A stretch of 64,000 nt of DNA, taken from positions 44,492,501 to 44,556,500 of the forward strand of contig JARZZO010000006.1 of assembly GCA_030544215.1 (NCBI GenBank), read 5' to 3'. Numbering within the stretch: position 1 is the stretch's first letter; every line of letters begins with the position of its first letter. Of the stretch, positions 1 to 11,090 are shown in pieces. Origin of the DNA: Zantedeschia hybrid cultivar. Taxonomy: Eukaryota > Streptophyta > Magnoliopsida > Alismatales > Araceae. The notes under the pieces are model-generated. The model was not told where the DNA came from and searched no databases. It was given only the letters and a program-made list of their open reading frames with translations. The translations under genes and the position numbers were made by a program.

Positions 1-1099
1 TAACAAGGTTTTGGTTATCCAACCGATATGGATGAACCCAATTATTAACATGTAGCAGTTATTAAACTATCAAACATCATGTAGTTTGGTTTATTCTTGA
101 TAGAATGATCCATAGATTATATGGCCGCTCTACCGATAAGAGAGAACCATATATGGTCATTTTATTTAAAATGAACTATTTATCTTTTATTTCATTTTTT
201 TTTATTCATGAAGCCTTGGTTATCCCAAAAATGAAGATAAATCAGAATTTTTTTTTTTAATTATTTTTTAAGAAAGCTTTTGATCATTCAACCAATATGA
301 ATGAACCAAATTTTTACTTTATTTTAAGAAATCATGTAAATTGAGTAACATGAGAACATATGTATTAACAAACATGAAATTTATGGCCATAACCAATATA
401 GATGAACCATACTAAACTAACATGTAATCAACATGAAAACATGTAAAGTAGTTAACATAGAACTTCTGGCCATTCAACCAATATGGATGGACCCATTTTT
501 TTATTTGAGGCCATAGAGGCCTATTTATAGGGCTGCTAGGGCCCCGGTGGGGGGCCATGGATAGGGTCGGCCAGCAGGGATAAGCATGAGAGAGAGAGAA
601 GATAGGGATGGGAGAGTGGGGGCCGGTTACTGTAGCACAGTACTGTAGCTACAATATCCGTGCTACAGTAGGAGAGAAGGGAGAGAGAGATAGAGATGGG
701 GCCGGGTAGGATAGTGGATAGAGATCCCTTTTTTTTTGTATTTATCTCTAGTCCTCTCTCTCCCTTTTTTTTGTATTTATCTCTTTTACTCTCTCTCTCT
801 TTTCATCTTTATCCTTTCCCTCTCCTTTTTCTTTAAAATAGAGGGCCGGTTGGGGGGACAATTAGGGCCGGCTGCCTCTGCTTCTCTCTCCCTATGGTGC
901 GGTTCCTCTGCTGGCTGCTGGGGCTGCCTCTGCCCTTGCTGCTGCTGTTGGTGCTTGTTGAAGATTGCTACTGCAGATCTGCATTGTTGGAGGCTGCTGT
1001 TGTGTGCTGGTTGATGCCCTACTGCTGCTGTTGGAGGCTGTTGATGCAGATTGGGCTATGGGTATCTTCTTCCCTCTCTGTTTTTTGGGGGGGTTTCAA
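1..1099. repeat. Old non-coding repeat, probably an LTR remnant
   Basis: No gene is visible. The first 500 bases are AT-rich and carry four spaced copies of a degenerate motif, roughly CAACCAATATGGATGAACC, at 13-41, 284-310, 385-410 and 467-494. A TATA-like CTATTTATAG lies near 520. After it come GA-rich and CT-rich stretches and a TGCTG-rich tract (900-1060). This order (AT-rich part, TATA-like site, pyrimidine-rich leader) resembles a plant LTR, but I found no TG...CA ends or TSD. Short open frames at 736-1121 are low-complexity and unlikely to be genes. The right limit is where recognisable LINE sequence begins. Confidence 0.4.
628..670. repeat. Perfect 11-bp inverted repeat
   Basis: TACTGTAGCAC at 628-638 pairs exactly with GTGCTACAGTA at 660-670 across a 21-nt loop. 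The loop contains a further TACTGTAGCT copy. It sits downstream of the TATA-like site at about 520, so it could fold in a transcript leader. Function unknown. Confidence 0.7.
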
Positions 1100-2935
1100 C
1101 AGCGGTCTCCCATTTAACTAGAGGAATAGCTATCTTGAGCCTCCCCACAGAAATTTTACGCCTTATCTTATCCGTCTTCATTCTAACTTTGATGGGCATG
1201 TAAAATATTGACATGTGATGCTGGGGAATAGAAGACCTCACAGAGTTTTACAATGTTATTCTACCTCCCAAAGATAAATTTCAAGCCTTCCACACTGACA
1301 ACTTCTTTTGCATTTTAGAAATGAGTGGTTCCCAATCAGCCGGTGAAGGAGCCTTAAAATGAAGTGGTAAACCCAAACAAATAATTGGGAAATTAGCTTC
1401 TTTGCATCTCATTTTATTGGCAAACACCTGAATCATGTCACTGTCAATGTTGATACCCAAAATGGCAGTTTTGTCAAAGTCAATCTGTTACCCTGAACAT
1501 AATTGGAAGCTACTCAGAATAAACAGCAAAGTGTCCAGTTGATGTAGGCTCCCTTCTAAGAACATCAATGTGTCATTGGCGAACTGCAAGCGGGAGATTG
1601 AGAAGGGATAATTTATAATTTTTATGGATCTGATCCAAGAGTGATCTTCTGCAACCTTACACATTCTGCTCAGCATATTGGCCACCAAGACAAACAACAA
1701 CGAAGATAGAGGGTCACCCTGTCTAAGCTCCCTAGAACTTGAGGAAAAACCACAAACTTCCCCATTAATGATGATAGAAAATGTGGCTGCACTCACACAA
1801 TTTTTGATCCATGTAATCCATTGTTCAGGGAAACTGTGATTCTCCATGATTTTCCACAAGCATTCCCAAGAACCCCTATTGCAAGCTTTATTGAAGCCCA
1901 GCTTACAAGCCATACCAGGTTTCTTACTCTTCTTCATGGAAAAAAGAACTTCGTGCGCACGAAGAAAAGCATTCTTGAGTTTTCTACCATATATGAAACC
2001 TGATTGATTTTCTTCAATTAGACTCCCTACAACTTTACCAAGCCTAGTGGCAAGAACCTTCGAAATGATCTTATAAGAGCTGTTCAAAAGGTTAATAGGT
2101 CTATAGTCTTTGATCTCCTCTACAGTATCTTCCTTGGGAATCAGGATTAAGAAAGTTTGGTTAATATGTTCACATCCTTTACTTGTGATAATAAATTCCT
2201 TAACCCCTACAACAACATCCTCTTTGATGATATTCCAGAATTTTTGAAAGAAAAAACATAGGAAATCCATCTGGTCCCGGTGCTTTATCTCCACGTAGAC
2301 TAAAAACTGCATGCCTCACTTCTTCCTCATCTACAGCTTGTGTCAGCATAGAAGTTTCTTCTGGATTAAGCCTTAAGAGGATTAGGGATCTGACCAAGGA
2401 GGATAGCATATGTTCTCCTTCAAGAATAGAGTTTTATAAAAAATGTATGATTTCCTTAGCAATCTCTTTATCATCTTCTATCCAGGAAGATTCTGACTTC
2501 AGGATATTAATCATCTTCCTCCCATGTCTACCACTGGCAATCTTGTGAAAGAAACTGGTATTTAGATCACCCTCTTTAAGCCAAATCATACGAGATCTTT
2601 GTCTCCAATTAATTTCCTCTTCCAAAAGATGTTCTGTCATTTGTACTCTCGGAGGTGCAAGAATAGTTATTTCATCTTGGGAAAGCATCCTCTGTTCTTC
2701 TAACAATTCCAGCTTGTGAATTCCTTCCAAGAGAACTAATTTTCTATGATGATTTACCTTAGCTCTTTTTTCATCCCAATGTTTTATTTCATCCTTCAGC
2801 GCCCTTAATTTCTTGGCCTGTGTTTTAATTGACAGATTTTAAGGAGGGAGTAGCACACCAGATCTTTTCTACCATCTGCTTAAACTCATCTATCTCCAAC
2901 CAAGCATATTCCAAATGAAATAGCTTATTTTTATT
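1100..2935 (-). pseudogene. LINE ORF2 reverse transcriptase (broken)
   Basis: Non-LTR reverse transcriptase, which copies LINE RNA at a nicked genomic target. Visible pieces in order: the linker before RT with WLKEGDLNTSFFHKIA (near 2580), KAPGPDGF (near 2280), DYRPINLLNSSYKIISKVLA (near 2100), RQGDPLSSLLF (near 1710) and LQFANDTL (near 1585). After a frame change come LGLPLHFKAPSP-like and IPLVKWET-like segments down to about 1110. The catalytic (F/Y)ADD motif reads FAND, so one of the two metal-binding aspartates is replaced by asparagine. At least three frame changes are needed to read it through. It is a dead copy; the C-terminal zinc-binding domain is missing at the left end. Confidence 0.88.
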
Positions 2936-3845
2936 ATTATGTGATCCCTTGGTTTTGGTGGCTGATGTCTTCGAGCAGGATGCTTCAGGTATGGGAGCTT
3001 GGGCTCCTCAATTCAGAAGAAATCTTAGGGAGGACGAGTATCAGGAGGTGGCTGTGCTATAGAAGCTTCTGGCTAATTATTCTCTTGACTCTTCTACACG
3101 GACTCTTGGGTATGGATTTGGGACTCAAAGGGGATCTTTTCTATCAGCTCAGTCTACAAGATCACTGCTGAAGTTGGCTTGAGGTCCCCTTTCTTTCATC
3201 ACATCTGGACCACAAAATCCCCTCTAAAGGTCAAGACACTCGTATGGAGGATCTCTAATAGAAGACTTCCCACTGCAAAGAGGTTACTTCGGTTTGGATG
3301 TGATGTTAACTCTATTTCTTCTTTATGTAGGGAAGAGCAGGAATCTCTGGATCACTTATTTATTCTTTGTCACTTTCAAAAGGAAGTCTAGGGTCATTTT
3401 TTCCAAGATGCACCTCCCTGTTACATCTTTGGTATCCATGCTTTCTGTGGACTTTTTCATGTGTCTATGGCCTTCATTAGTGTTACTCAAGGATGATTGA
3501 GTTATTTGGTGGCTGCTGATTCTTCATGCAACCCTATGGACTATTTGGGGGGAGAGGAATCGACAGATTTTCAAAAAGGAAGTGTGGGCTGCTGAGAAAG
3601 TGATTGGGTTTGTGTGTGAGAGAGTTAGAGAATGGGGGCTTACCTTTTGCACATCACAAACAGTAACCTCTTCCTTTTTGAAGCCTTGAGGGTAGAATGA
3701 GGGGACACCATCTTGGTGTTTGTATGTTTTTTGGCTCGTTAGGTTGGTTGGACCTTTTGTGAGCCGTATTGTAAAACTATATCTATTTTGGTCATTTAAT
3801 ATATTTAGGTGGTACCGTCTACTTTCAAAAAAAGAAAAAAGAAAA
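2936..3845 (+). mobile_element. 3' end of a second LINE inserted in opposite orientation
   Basis: This plus-strand segment interrupts the minus-strand LINE between its endonuclease and RT parts. It reads the C-terminal zinc-binding region of a LINE ORF2: FFHHIWTTKSPLKVKTLVWR, then SLCREEQESLDHLFILCHF (near 3180-3390), then a WTIWGERNRQIFKKEVW-like tail. It ends in an untranslated stretch with GTTGGACC..., TTTAATATATTTAGGTGGTACC and an A-rich tail with G interruptions at about 3826-3845. The 5' truncation, the 3' UTR and the A-rich end fit target-primed LINE insertion. I found no convincing TSD, and the frame contains stops. Confidence 0.8.
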
Positions 3846-3849
3846 ATCA

Positions 3850-4530
3850 ATAAGCATGGCCGAATGATCAGACAGTCCTTGGCAAGGCTTCATTCTAACA
3901 AGGGGAAACAAAGATTCTCAATTATTAGAGATAAAAGCTCTATCAATTCTTGACATAGGACTGTCCCTAGAGTTGGACCATGTAAACTTGTGATTGGGAA
4001 GTTGAATTTCTATCAGAGCACAGTTATCAACCCAAGCATTAAAGAGCTTCATCTCAGAGGTAATTCTATTACCCTTGTTGTGGTTTCCTGGTTGCCTTAC
4101 TGCATTGAAATCTCCTAAGACACCAAGTCAAATTACATAATCTCTGACACGTGTAATTCAATCCAATAAAGTTGCTTCTCAATCTGACTGTTAGGCCCAT
4201 ATACTCCTGTCAACATCCACATAATCTTCTTACAAATGCTAGTAAGCTGAATTGTGACTGAATACTCACCAATATGAAGTAAAATCCAGTAATCTTCTTT
4301 CTAGGCTAAGAGATTTCCTCCTGAATTACCCAATGCTATTTTGAGAACAAAATCAACTGAATGTACAACAATATTTTTTTCTGACAAGGTTGAAATCCAT
4401 ATCCTCTATTTTGGTTTCTTGAATACAGATGATATCTGCTTGTTTGCTTCTAAGAGATCTCTAACTGCTGCTTGCTTGTCGCTAGCTTTCAGCCCCCTTG
4501 TATTCTAACATATGATTTTCCTCTGAGAAA
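3850..4530 (-). pseudogene. LINE ORF2 endonuclease (broken)
   Basis: AP-type endonuclease that nicks target DNA for LINE integration. On the minus strand it reads KGLKASDKQAAVRDLL and an ICIQETK-type motif near 4430, a TGVYGPN-type motif near 4200, LGDFNAVRQPGNHNKGNR near 4100, HKFTWSN near 4000 and ends with SDHSAML near 3860. The E of QETK and the D and H of SDH are conserved catalytic positions in this family. Frames change several times and stops are present, so no active protein remains. It continues into the RT segment beyond the inserted LINE 3' end. Confidence 0.85.
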
Positions 4531-4549
4531 TTGCTTTCCTCGCTGTCTT

Positions 4550-6430
4550 GGTTTGGGAATTATGCCTAGTTTTCTGCTGGCTGACAGATTGCTTCAGTAA
4601 CACTTGTAACGCCCAGTTCACGTTCGGTTTATCAATACCCCTCTTATCAATAACATCAAACCATACCTTTTTGAACTGCCCAGTATTATTATGCAGTTGG
4701 ATCCCTAAAACCGCAGCTTTATTAGCAATAGCATCAGTGTGCCACTTGTCAAGTAAAGATTGATCGTCCCTCTATCTTCTTCCAAGTTGGATTTGCTGAT
4801 TTCGCTTGATGCTGATGCCATTTGAGGAAGGTGGAAGAGGAGTGAGGGAATTTCCGGGTGGTATTGTAGAAAATACATTTTCCAACATACGTGAATTAGG
4901 ATCCACCCTAGATATTGCCTTGATTCTTTTGGGAGATGTCGACACCGATATCGGACCTCCTTGACAAGGAGGGTTGCATGCCTTCATTGTGACGTCCTCT
5001 TCAGAATCAGCGGGACTAGGAAGGTTCCCTTCCATAGTCACAACATCTTGCAGCATTATAATGGAACGTCGCTGTCGATCTTGATGATAAATGTGGAGAG
5101 GAGCGGTTTGCCTCCGTTGCCCACGAAGTTCACGGCGAAGTCCTTGCACAACTTGAGAGGCTAGGGTTTGGATGGACTCTCTCCACATAATACTGGCTGA
5201 ACATTCAGAGGAACCGACTAAGTGAACCGGCTGGGCCGGCAGTGAGTTGTCTTTTTTATTTCACTTGTGTTGAAGGGCTATGAGAGGTTGAACCGGCTGA
5301 ACCGGCTTCAATCAACTGAATCTGTCTAACCAATTATTGGCGGGCCTGATGAGCATTCGACTGAGCTGGAAATGACCGAGTCAACTCAAACGGACTTGTC
5401 GTCTTCTTCCCTTCGACGATCCTCTGTTTCTCCCTTATACTTCTGTTATCCTTGTACGCCTTCACAATCTCTGAATAGGTCCATGATGTAGGAGAGTCAT
5501 CAGACAACTTTGTTCTCCATCTCAATATAAACACGTGATTTATTTGCCCAACGAAGTAAGATCTTTCTTGGACTGCAGCACCCCTATTCGATGCCAATAA
5601 GTATCCTGGTAAATTCTACATTGTCCCAATCTAAAGTTTCTTTGTCAATTTGCTTCAATCCAAATGAAGATACCGCAAGCGAGAAACCTCAAATAGTCCA
5701 AAGGGGTAGAGGTATGCCATAGATACGACACTAATTGTATGATTTGCAAACCTCTGTAACTGTTCCCTTCAATTTGCTTCTTCCTTGATTGCATCTGATT
5801 GAAAGAATACTAGGGCTCTAGAATCATCAAGACGACTAATCTTCCTGTTAGGAACCTTAGGCCAGTAATGCAGCAGAAATCCTTTTAAGTGGTTCAGATT
5901 AATAGGACGTTGTTGTGATGTTGCAATTGCAATGCCAAAACATTTTTATCAAAATGAGGAGACCATGGTGCTTCAACAGGATGATAGGTAGGTTGACGAT
6001 TATTGTAGGAAGTAGGATGAACAAAGCTTTTCTCTCTACAATCAATGCTTTTATGTCCCAATCCTTTACAAACCCAACAAACCATAGCATTCCTACAAGA
6101 AAATGCTTGATGCCCAGGGCTCAAACACTGATAACAAAGTCTACTAGGAGTATTCGGTCTTGACCTCTTCTCTATACCTTCTTTGGTATCCCTCATCTTC
6201 TGCATGTAAAAGATTAGTATTACGTACCTCAGACGAAGATGCAATCTCTTTCCCTTTCTGTAAATCTGCTCCCTTCTTACTGCCTACATTTCTTGTTGTC
6301 TTCTCTGTGAAAAGGGTTGATCTCCTGCTTGTCGCAAAGTCTCCCATCGCAGCGCTCTGCCATTCCGTGACCTTGAACTCTTCCTCTCTATGTTCCAACC
6401 TTTTTAGTAAGACTACTAATAGAAAGTAAA
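4550..6430 (-). pseudogene. LINE ORF1 (gag-like, two CCHC zinc knuckles; broken)
   Basis: Plant L1 ORF1 product, an RNA-binding protein that coats LINE RNA. The clearest segment (about 6140-6000, minus) holds two CX2CX4HX4C knuckles, CYQCLSPGHQAFSC and CWVCKGLGHKSIDC. Downstream pieces in other frames (5334-5597 and 4772-5188) include YSEIVKAYKDNRSIREKQ and MWRESIQTLASQVVQGLRRE. Similar pieces recur on the plus strand at 9020-9350, which supports them as parts of the same ORF1 family. The segment lies directly upstream of the endonuclease, as expected. Several frameshifts and stops make it non-functional; its 5' end is uncertain. Confidence 0.75.
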
Positions 6431-6439
6431 TTGTTTGAA

Positions 6440-7735
6440 AGATTAGACAACATGAAGGGTAGGGTATAAGACAAGGTGATCATAAAGTTGTATGACACCT
6501 TTACCAGCGATAGTGGCTAGAGTGCCATCTATAATGATGATCTCGGCCTAACTAGAGCACAAGGAATAAGAAGAGAAGAGCATAAGAGAATCAGTCATGT
6601 TTAGTAGCTCCTGAGTCAATGGCCCGGGAGAACCCACTATGGTGAAATGCAGCACTAAATGCTGCCTATGGGTACCTATCGTGTTGGATTTAAGAAGTGG
6701 AGGTGCTGAGCTATGAGAGGAACTGCTAGAAGTTTGCTAGCTCATAGGAAGAAAGTCCTATGAAGGATCCCTGTTATACCACTCTCAGGAGTTTTTAAGT
6801 CTGAGGGACTCCTGCTGGTTGAGTAATGGCAACATTACTTTTAACTTGTCCTTTTTTGAATTTCTGAGGTTTCTTCTCAGGATGCAGCTATCAACAGTAG
6901 TCCACACTGTGATTTGTCCTCCCATAGGTTGTGCATTTCTTCCTTGTTCTGCTCCCTTTAAGGACCGTCTCCACCCTTATTTTTCCTTATATTAGTGTTG
7001 GCCATCACAGAATGTTCTCCAAGTCTTGTCCCCCAACAGTTGAATTATCATCATTCATTGCTTTCCTTCTCTTCTTCTCAATGAGAATCTTCTGATAGAC
7101 TCGTTCCAAGGATGTTATGGGCTCAATATTGAGAATTTGAGCTCTAACAGTCTGATATTTAGGGTTAAGTTCTCGACGAACCTGAGTACTCTTTCTTCCT
7201 GGATATTGTCCAGGAATGCCTTTTGGTCATTGATGGTGTCCCACTGATAATTAACCAGAATAATACCCCATGTCCTCCCAAAGAATCTTCAGGGAATGCT
7301 GCCTTGCTCGATTTCATGAATCTTATTGTCCAACTCATACATCTTGACTGAATTCCTCTTTTGGTAGAAAACTTCTTCAAGAATCAACTATATCTCCTGA
7401 GCAGTCACCTTTCATAAGATCAGTTTCCTGTTCCCTTCAGATACAGAGTTAATCAACCCAGATGCAATGGTATTGTTTCCAAGCTCCTAGTCTTCTAACT
7501 TTGGATTATTGTCTGTGGTTTCTTTGATGTCCCATTGTGTACTCTAGTTTCCCCCGATCACCAATATAAATACTTACAGAGGTGGCCCAGTCAAGATAGT
7601 TGTGGAGTAATCAGGAGGGTGAGGTTTTCAACCATACTTGAGGACTGGCTTGCTTTGAAAGGGGTTGTTGCAGATGAAGAGGAGGCTCCATTGTTGGTGG
7701 AGAGATCCAACATCTTCTGTAGTGTTGATTGAGTC
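6440..7735 (-). pseudogene. Ty1/copia gag-protease remnant
   Basis: On the minus strand this reads a copia gag: a DWELGNNTIASGLINSVS-type segment near 7450, YELDNKIHEIEQGSIP near 7330, and a piece ending in NESIRRFSLRRREGKQ near 7080. Further along, the protease motif IDSGAT appears near 6620 and a gag-pre-integrase segment, GTLATIAGKGVI, near 6500. Gag and protease package and process the element's RNA and proteins. Stops and frameshifts occur throughout, and no RT or integrase is present, so the copy is truncated. It directly abuts the LINE at 6430. LTRs were not identified. Confidence 0.75.
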
Positions 7736-8229
7736 CTGCTGCTGATCAAACAAGGGACATCTGCTATAGCCTATCCCTGTAGCAAAGGGAGAATGCAGAG
7801 GATAGGGAGAAAACAAGGAAGAAAGCCTCCAAGGCAAACTTGTGCATGCCTGGGAACAATCCCAGGACCTAGGGTTTCTCTCCTGCAGTCCATTGTCAAG
7901 GAAGCAAAGCCCTTGCAATGGAAGATAAGGGGAGAAGAAAAAGACTGGCCTTTTCTCTATCCGTTTTCCTCCCAAGAAATCCTTTTTGTACTCTAACACC
8001 CTCTGTGTGTGGGGATGTGTGTGTGTGGGTGAGATAGAGGGGTGGTGGTGGTCAGAGAATCTGTTCTATTCCAGTTCATCAGCCTCTCTCCCTTACATGT
8101 TGCTAGCGCAATCACCAGGACAACATGAAGACTATTCTTATCCTCTAGTAAACATAAGATAGAGGTCAAAAGAAATAAAGAAAAGATTCAAGCAAAGCAG
8201 AAGGGAAATTGCAAAAGACACCCTTCTGC
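7736..8229. other. No gene seen; short GT-rich tract
   Basis: Possibly the leader or LTR edge of the copia remnant. A short GT-rich stretch lies near 8010-8030. I see no coding signal. Confidence 0.5.
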
Positions 8230-8960
8230 TATCTTCTATGGTATTCAATACAAGGTGGGCAATGGGACCTCTACATTTTTGTGGTTAGATAGTGGGAGGG
8301 AAACTTTTGCGTAAAAGATAGGTTTCCAATAATCTTTCAGCGGGAAGTTGATAATTCTGGACAGCAAGTTCTTCTTTTGTTTTCTCCAACAATAATGCTC
8401 AATGGGGAGGTGCTTTGGGAAAGGCCTCAAAGAAGGGCAAACACAGGTGTACATGGAACCCTTAGAACTGTTATCCTCTGTTCAAGTTGATATTACAGTG
8501 GCGTCTTCTCTGTTAAATCCATCTACACTATGAAGGCATTCCTCTAACTTATTTGAAGTTCGGAGGTGTTTGAAAATTAAATCCCCCTGAAAGTGGAGGT
8601 TTTTATGCGGCTCTTATTCGAAAAAGCTTGGTGACTAAATTATACAGAAGAAGTGGCTGTGGAAGAGGCTGAGGATGTAGATCATTTATTTGTGGCTTGT
8701 AAATTTACTAGGGAGGCTTGGAGCATCTTTTGTAACCTGTACCAAAATTTCAGTCTCATATCTGCACAGGATGTGGTCTATTTTCTTAAGCAACAATGCT
8801 GGAAATACAAAAAAAGGAGGTTACAGCATAGTTAGGAGTTGTGCAGGCTGTTTGATTGAAAGACAACCCAATGGAAGGTTCTGGAGTTTGCAAAGGTGCT
8901 TAGACAAGCCACAGGGGATCACCCTTCCTCGCTATATTAAGTGCTGTTGGTACCATAGGT
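8230..8960 (+). pseudogene. LINE ORF2 C-terminal remnant
   Basis: Plus-strand LINE sequence: IQYKVGNGTSTFLWLDSG near 8250, a SVKSIYTMK-like segment near 8515, ALIRKSLVTKLYRRSG near 8610, and EEAEDVDHLFVACKFTREAW near 8660-8730. This is the zinc-binding domain at the end of plant LINE ORF2, comparable to the copy at 3180-3390. Stops and frameshifts are present. The upstream RT part is missing, as in a 5'-truncated LINE. The right limit is uncertain because no A-rich tail is visible. Confidence 0.75.
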
Positions 8961-9019
8961 GTTTTTGGGTGAAGGTGGATGAAGAGCGTCTGCCTGAGAA
9001 TTCCAACACGCAGGTGATG

Positions 9020-9350
9020 TTGACTTATATGTAGTGAGGTTGTTAAAGCTTACAAATAGTACAGGGCTCACAGGAAGGAGCCAGACAAAGAAGGGGAGGT
9101 TGAAATTGACAATTCAACCAAGTGGACTAGTCGACTGGATCACCACAGTGATTTGGTTTATGTTATACTCGGTCCACTAGAACCCGAAGCTTGCTGTTTC
9201 AAGAGTCAGACAAAGCTTCCCCTCATAATAAGATATTCTCGTCTCTTCTGCTGAACTTGCTTGGAAAAAGGTGATTGATGTGCTGGCAAGGCAGGTCATC
9301 GAAGGTTTCATCGGGAGCTTGAGAAAGGAAGACCTTGCTTAGGGTTTACA
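9020..9350 (+). pseudogene. LINE ORF1 remnant
   Basis: A short plus-strand stretch reads VVKAYK then HRKEPDKEGEVEIDNS, and later WKKVIDVLARQVIEGF. These match, in order and spacing, the ORF1 pieces of the minus-strand LINE (EIVKAYKDNRSIREKQ and WRESIQTLASQVVQG at 5450 and 5180). It is therefore a second ORF1 fragment in the opposite orientation, beside the LINE ORF2 tail at 8230-8960. No intact frame remains. The match is by eye and short. Confidence 0.55.
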
Positions 9351-10104
9351 ATCCTTCTTGGGGGAAAGGTGCAACGGTGGCCTTATCATCCTCTCTTTAT
9401 GACCCAGCCGAGAGAGATGGAGCTTTTAAAGGTGAGGCCAGTGTCCGGTGAGGACTGCACTTCGCGGGGTAATTCAGGATGGGTACTCTAGGAACAGCTC
9501 TTTGTAAGGTGAAGCAAGATTGATTCATTTTGCTTAACGTCCGCCTACATGCTGGGTATGCTTGTTTTTCCTCTGCATGTTCCCCCAGCCTCCCCTTCTC
9601 CTCTGTCACTTTCCCCAAATGCAAAGCTACAGCTGCATGGAATCATACCAGAGATAGATTGGGTGAAAGGTGTGAGGTTAAAGGGGAGGGTGTGCAATTT
9701 GAAAATACCTCAGAGATAACTGGCAGATGCATGGCCATGTCCACACTGTTTGATTCCGTGTACCCTAGAAGACTTGTAGTTCTCCCCAAACTTTTATGTT
9801 CTCTTCTCCCTCCGTGCTGCTCTTCTCAGCGTGATGGACAAACAGGCAACCTTGTTCTGCTTTGCTGCGAGAATTACATTGGTAAGTCTTAATACATCAG
9901 ATTGACAGCTGTGCTCTTTGTTTGCTTATGCAGCCTGCAGCCGGTTTGGCAGAATTTTGTTGCACTTTAAATTTTGTTTGCTTATGATGTTGGTCTTACC
10001 CGTCATTCTTCTCAAACATGTTTGCTCTAGACACACTTTTGTGCAAGGAAAGATTTATGGAAATGACATTATATTCTGATATCATTTTCCCATGATTTTC
10101 TTAG
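9351..10104. other. No supported gene; possible intron and upstream part of the DNAJC8-like gene
   Basis: A GAGAATTACATTG/GTAAG donor-like site lies near 9890 and T-rich sequence runs up to 10104, so this may be intron of the gene whose last exons follow. A WNHTRDR-like reading near 9640 faintly resembles the segment that precedes those exons in this family, but it is too weak to call an exon. Confidence 0.35.
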
Positions 10105-10385
10105 GTTTCTAGTTGGAGGGATTTTATGAAGACAGGCAAGAAGGTAACGATCCTAACAGAACTCAGTTTATGAGATAAGATATTACTCACCCACCTTCAC
10201 CTCCACCTCCACCCAACACACCACCACCCAAACCCTACACACCAACGGGGTACGGTTTGTTTTAGGCCTAACATGCGATTTGTATTTTGTTCACTCAGGG
10301 TAAGAAAGGGGAGATTCGGCCACCAAAGCTGAAAACAGAAGATCCGAACAAGTCATACGTCCAGAGACCAGTCAAAAGGGGTTGA
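10105..10385 (+). pseudogene. Last two exons of a DNAJC8/SPF31-like gene
   Basis: Exon 10105-10143 reads VSSWRDFMKTGKK. It follows a TTTTCTTAG acceptor and is followed by a GTAACG donor. After a 155-bp intron ending in TTCACTCAG, exon 10299-10385 reads GKKGEIRPPKLK then TEDPNKSYVQRPVKRG and a TGA stop. Both junctions are phase 0. The joined tail has the basic, proline-rich ending I know from plant DNAJC8/SPF31-like J-domain proteins, which are associated with the spliceosome. The J-domain and central exons are not recognisable upstream, where LINE remnants lie. It may be the true 3' end of a gene with a repeat-filled intron, or a stranded fragment. I type it as a pseudogene only because the rest is not seen. 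Confidence 0.65.
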
Positions 10386-11090
10386 GAGGCTTGTATTACA
10401 GTAGCTAATTTCCCCCCAAGGTGGAGTGGTTAGGGGGGAGGTGGGTGGTAATCCCCATTTATTGCGTCAAAAGTTTACTGCACATTTCTCTTCGTTTCTG
10501 CCATTCTCAGGCGTCTGAAAGTGTAATGCTTTGCAGTAGTGATCAAATACGTCACCATGGGATGTGAACGATTCAAGATGTCTTTTTTTCTACATATTTA
10601 TGTGCTGTCATGCTCCAATTCTCACTTACATACCCTTAACCGTTAAATTAATGTTACAATTAATCAAATCTTTTCTAATATTTGTTTCCGATCCCCAGTT
10701 ATACTGGCAGATGCATGGGCGTGCGTAAGTACCATGAGGCACAAACATTATAATTTATCCAATTCATAATGGATTTGACCTCAAGGGTGTTCATATGTGA
10801 TTGCTTTTCATGAGGGCGTTGATTACTTGTGGATAAATTTCGTATGAAATGGAAGTCTTGAAACCTTGCCGGCCGGGGGCGACACTTTTTTGGCCAGGAT
10901 TTATTAACTAGTTAGCATGGGGAAGATATTATTTTTTTATCGTATAGTACGTGACAAAGGTTACAAATCCAAAAATAGTGCTGCACCATCCAGTGTATGC
11001 ACAGAGGTAGCCTAACAAATGTTGCACGAAGGCATGATGCGAGAATTAAAGAAAGATGAAAAGACGTTAAGTGTGCCTCTGAATATTATA
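10386..11090. other. Probable 3' untranslated and intergenic sequence
   Basis: Follows the stop of the DNAJC8-like exon. No open frame or repeat boundary is recognised. It could include that gene's 3' UTR, since AT-rich stretches follow the stop at 10385. Confidence 0.4.

Larger units (their letters stand above)
1100..6430 (-). mobile_element. Degenerate L1-type LINE with ORF1 and ORF2 remnants
   Basis: Reading the minus strand from 6430 to 1100 gives the order expected of a plant L1-type LINE: a gag-like ORF1 with two zinc knuckles, an AP-type endonuclease, then reverse transcriptase. All parts carry frameshifts and stops. The order is interrupted between endonuclease and RT by a plus-strand LINE 3' end (2936-3845). 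Neither a poly(A) tail nor a TSD could be placed; the 3' end is lost in the repeat to the left of 1100. The type of each part is clear from motifs; the exact outer limits are uncertain. Confidence 0.85.

Noticed and set aside
736..1121. Two overlapping open frames on the plus strand
   Set aside because: Low-complexity TC- and TGCTG-rich translation with no conserved motif.
2920..3860. TSD for the inserted LINE tail
   Set aside because: AAATAGCTTATTTTTA and AAAAATCAATAAGC look similar only as inverted sequence, not as a direct repeat.
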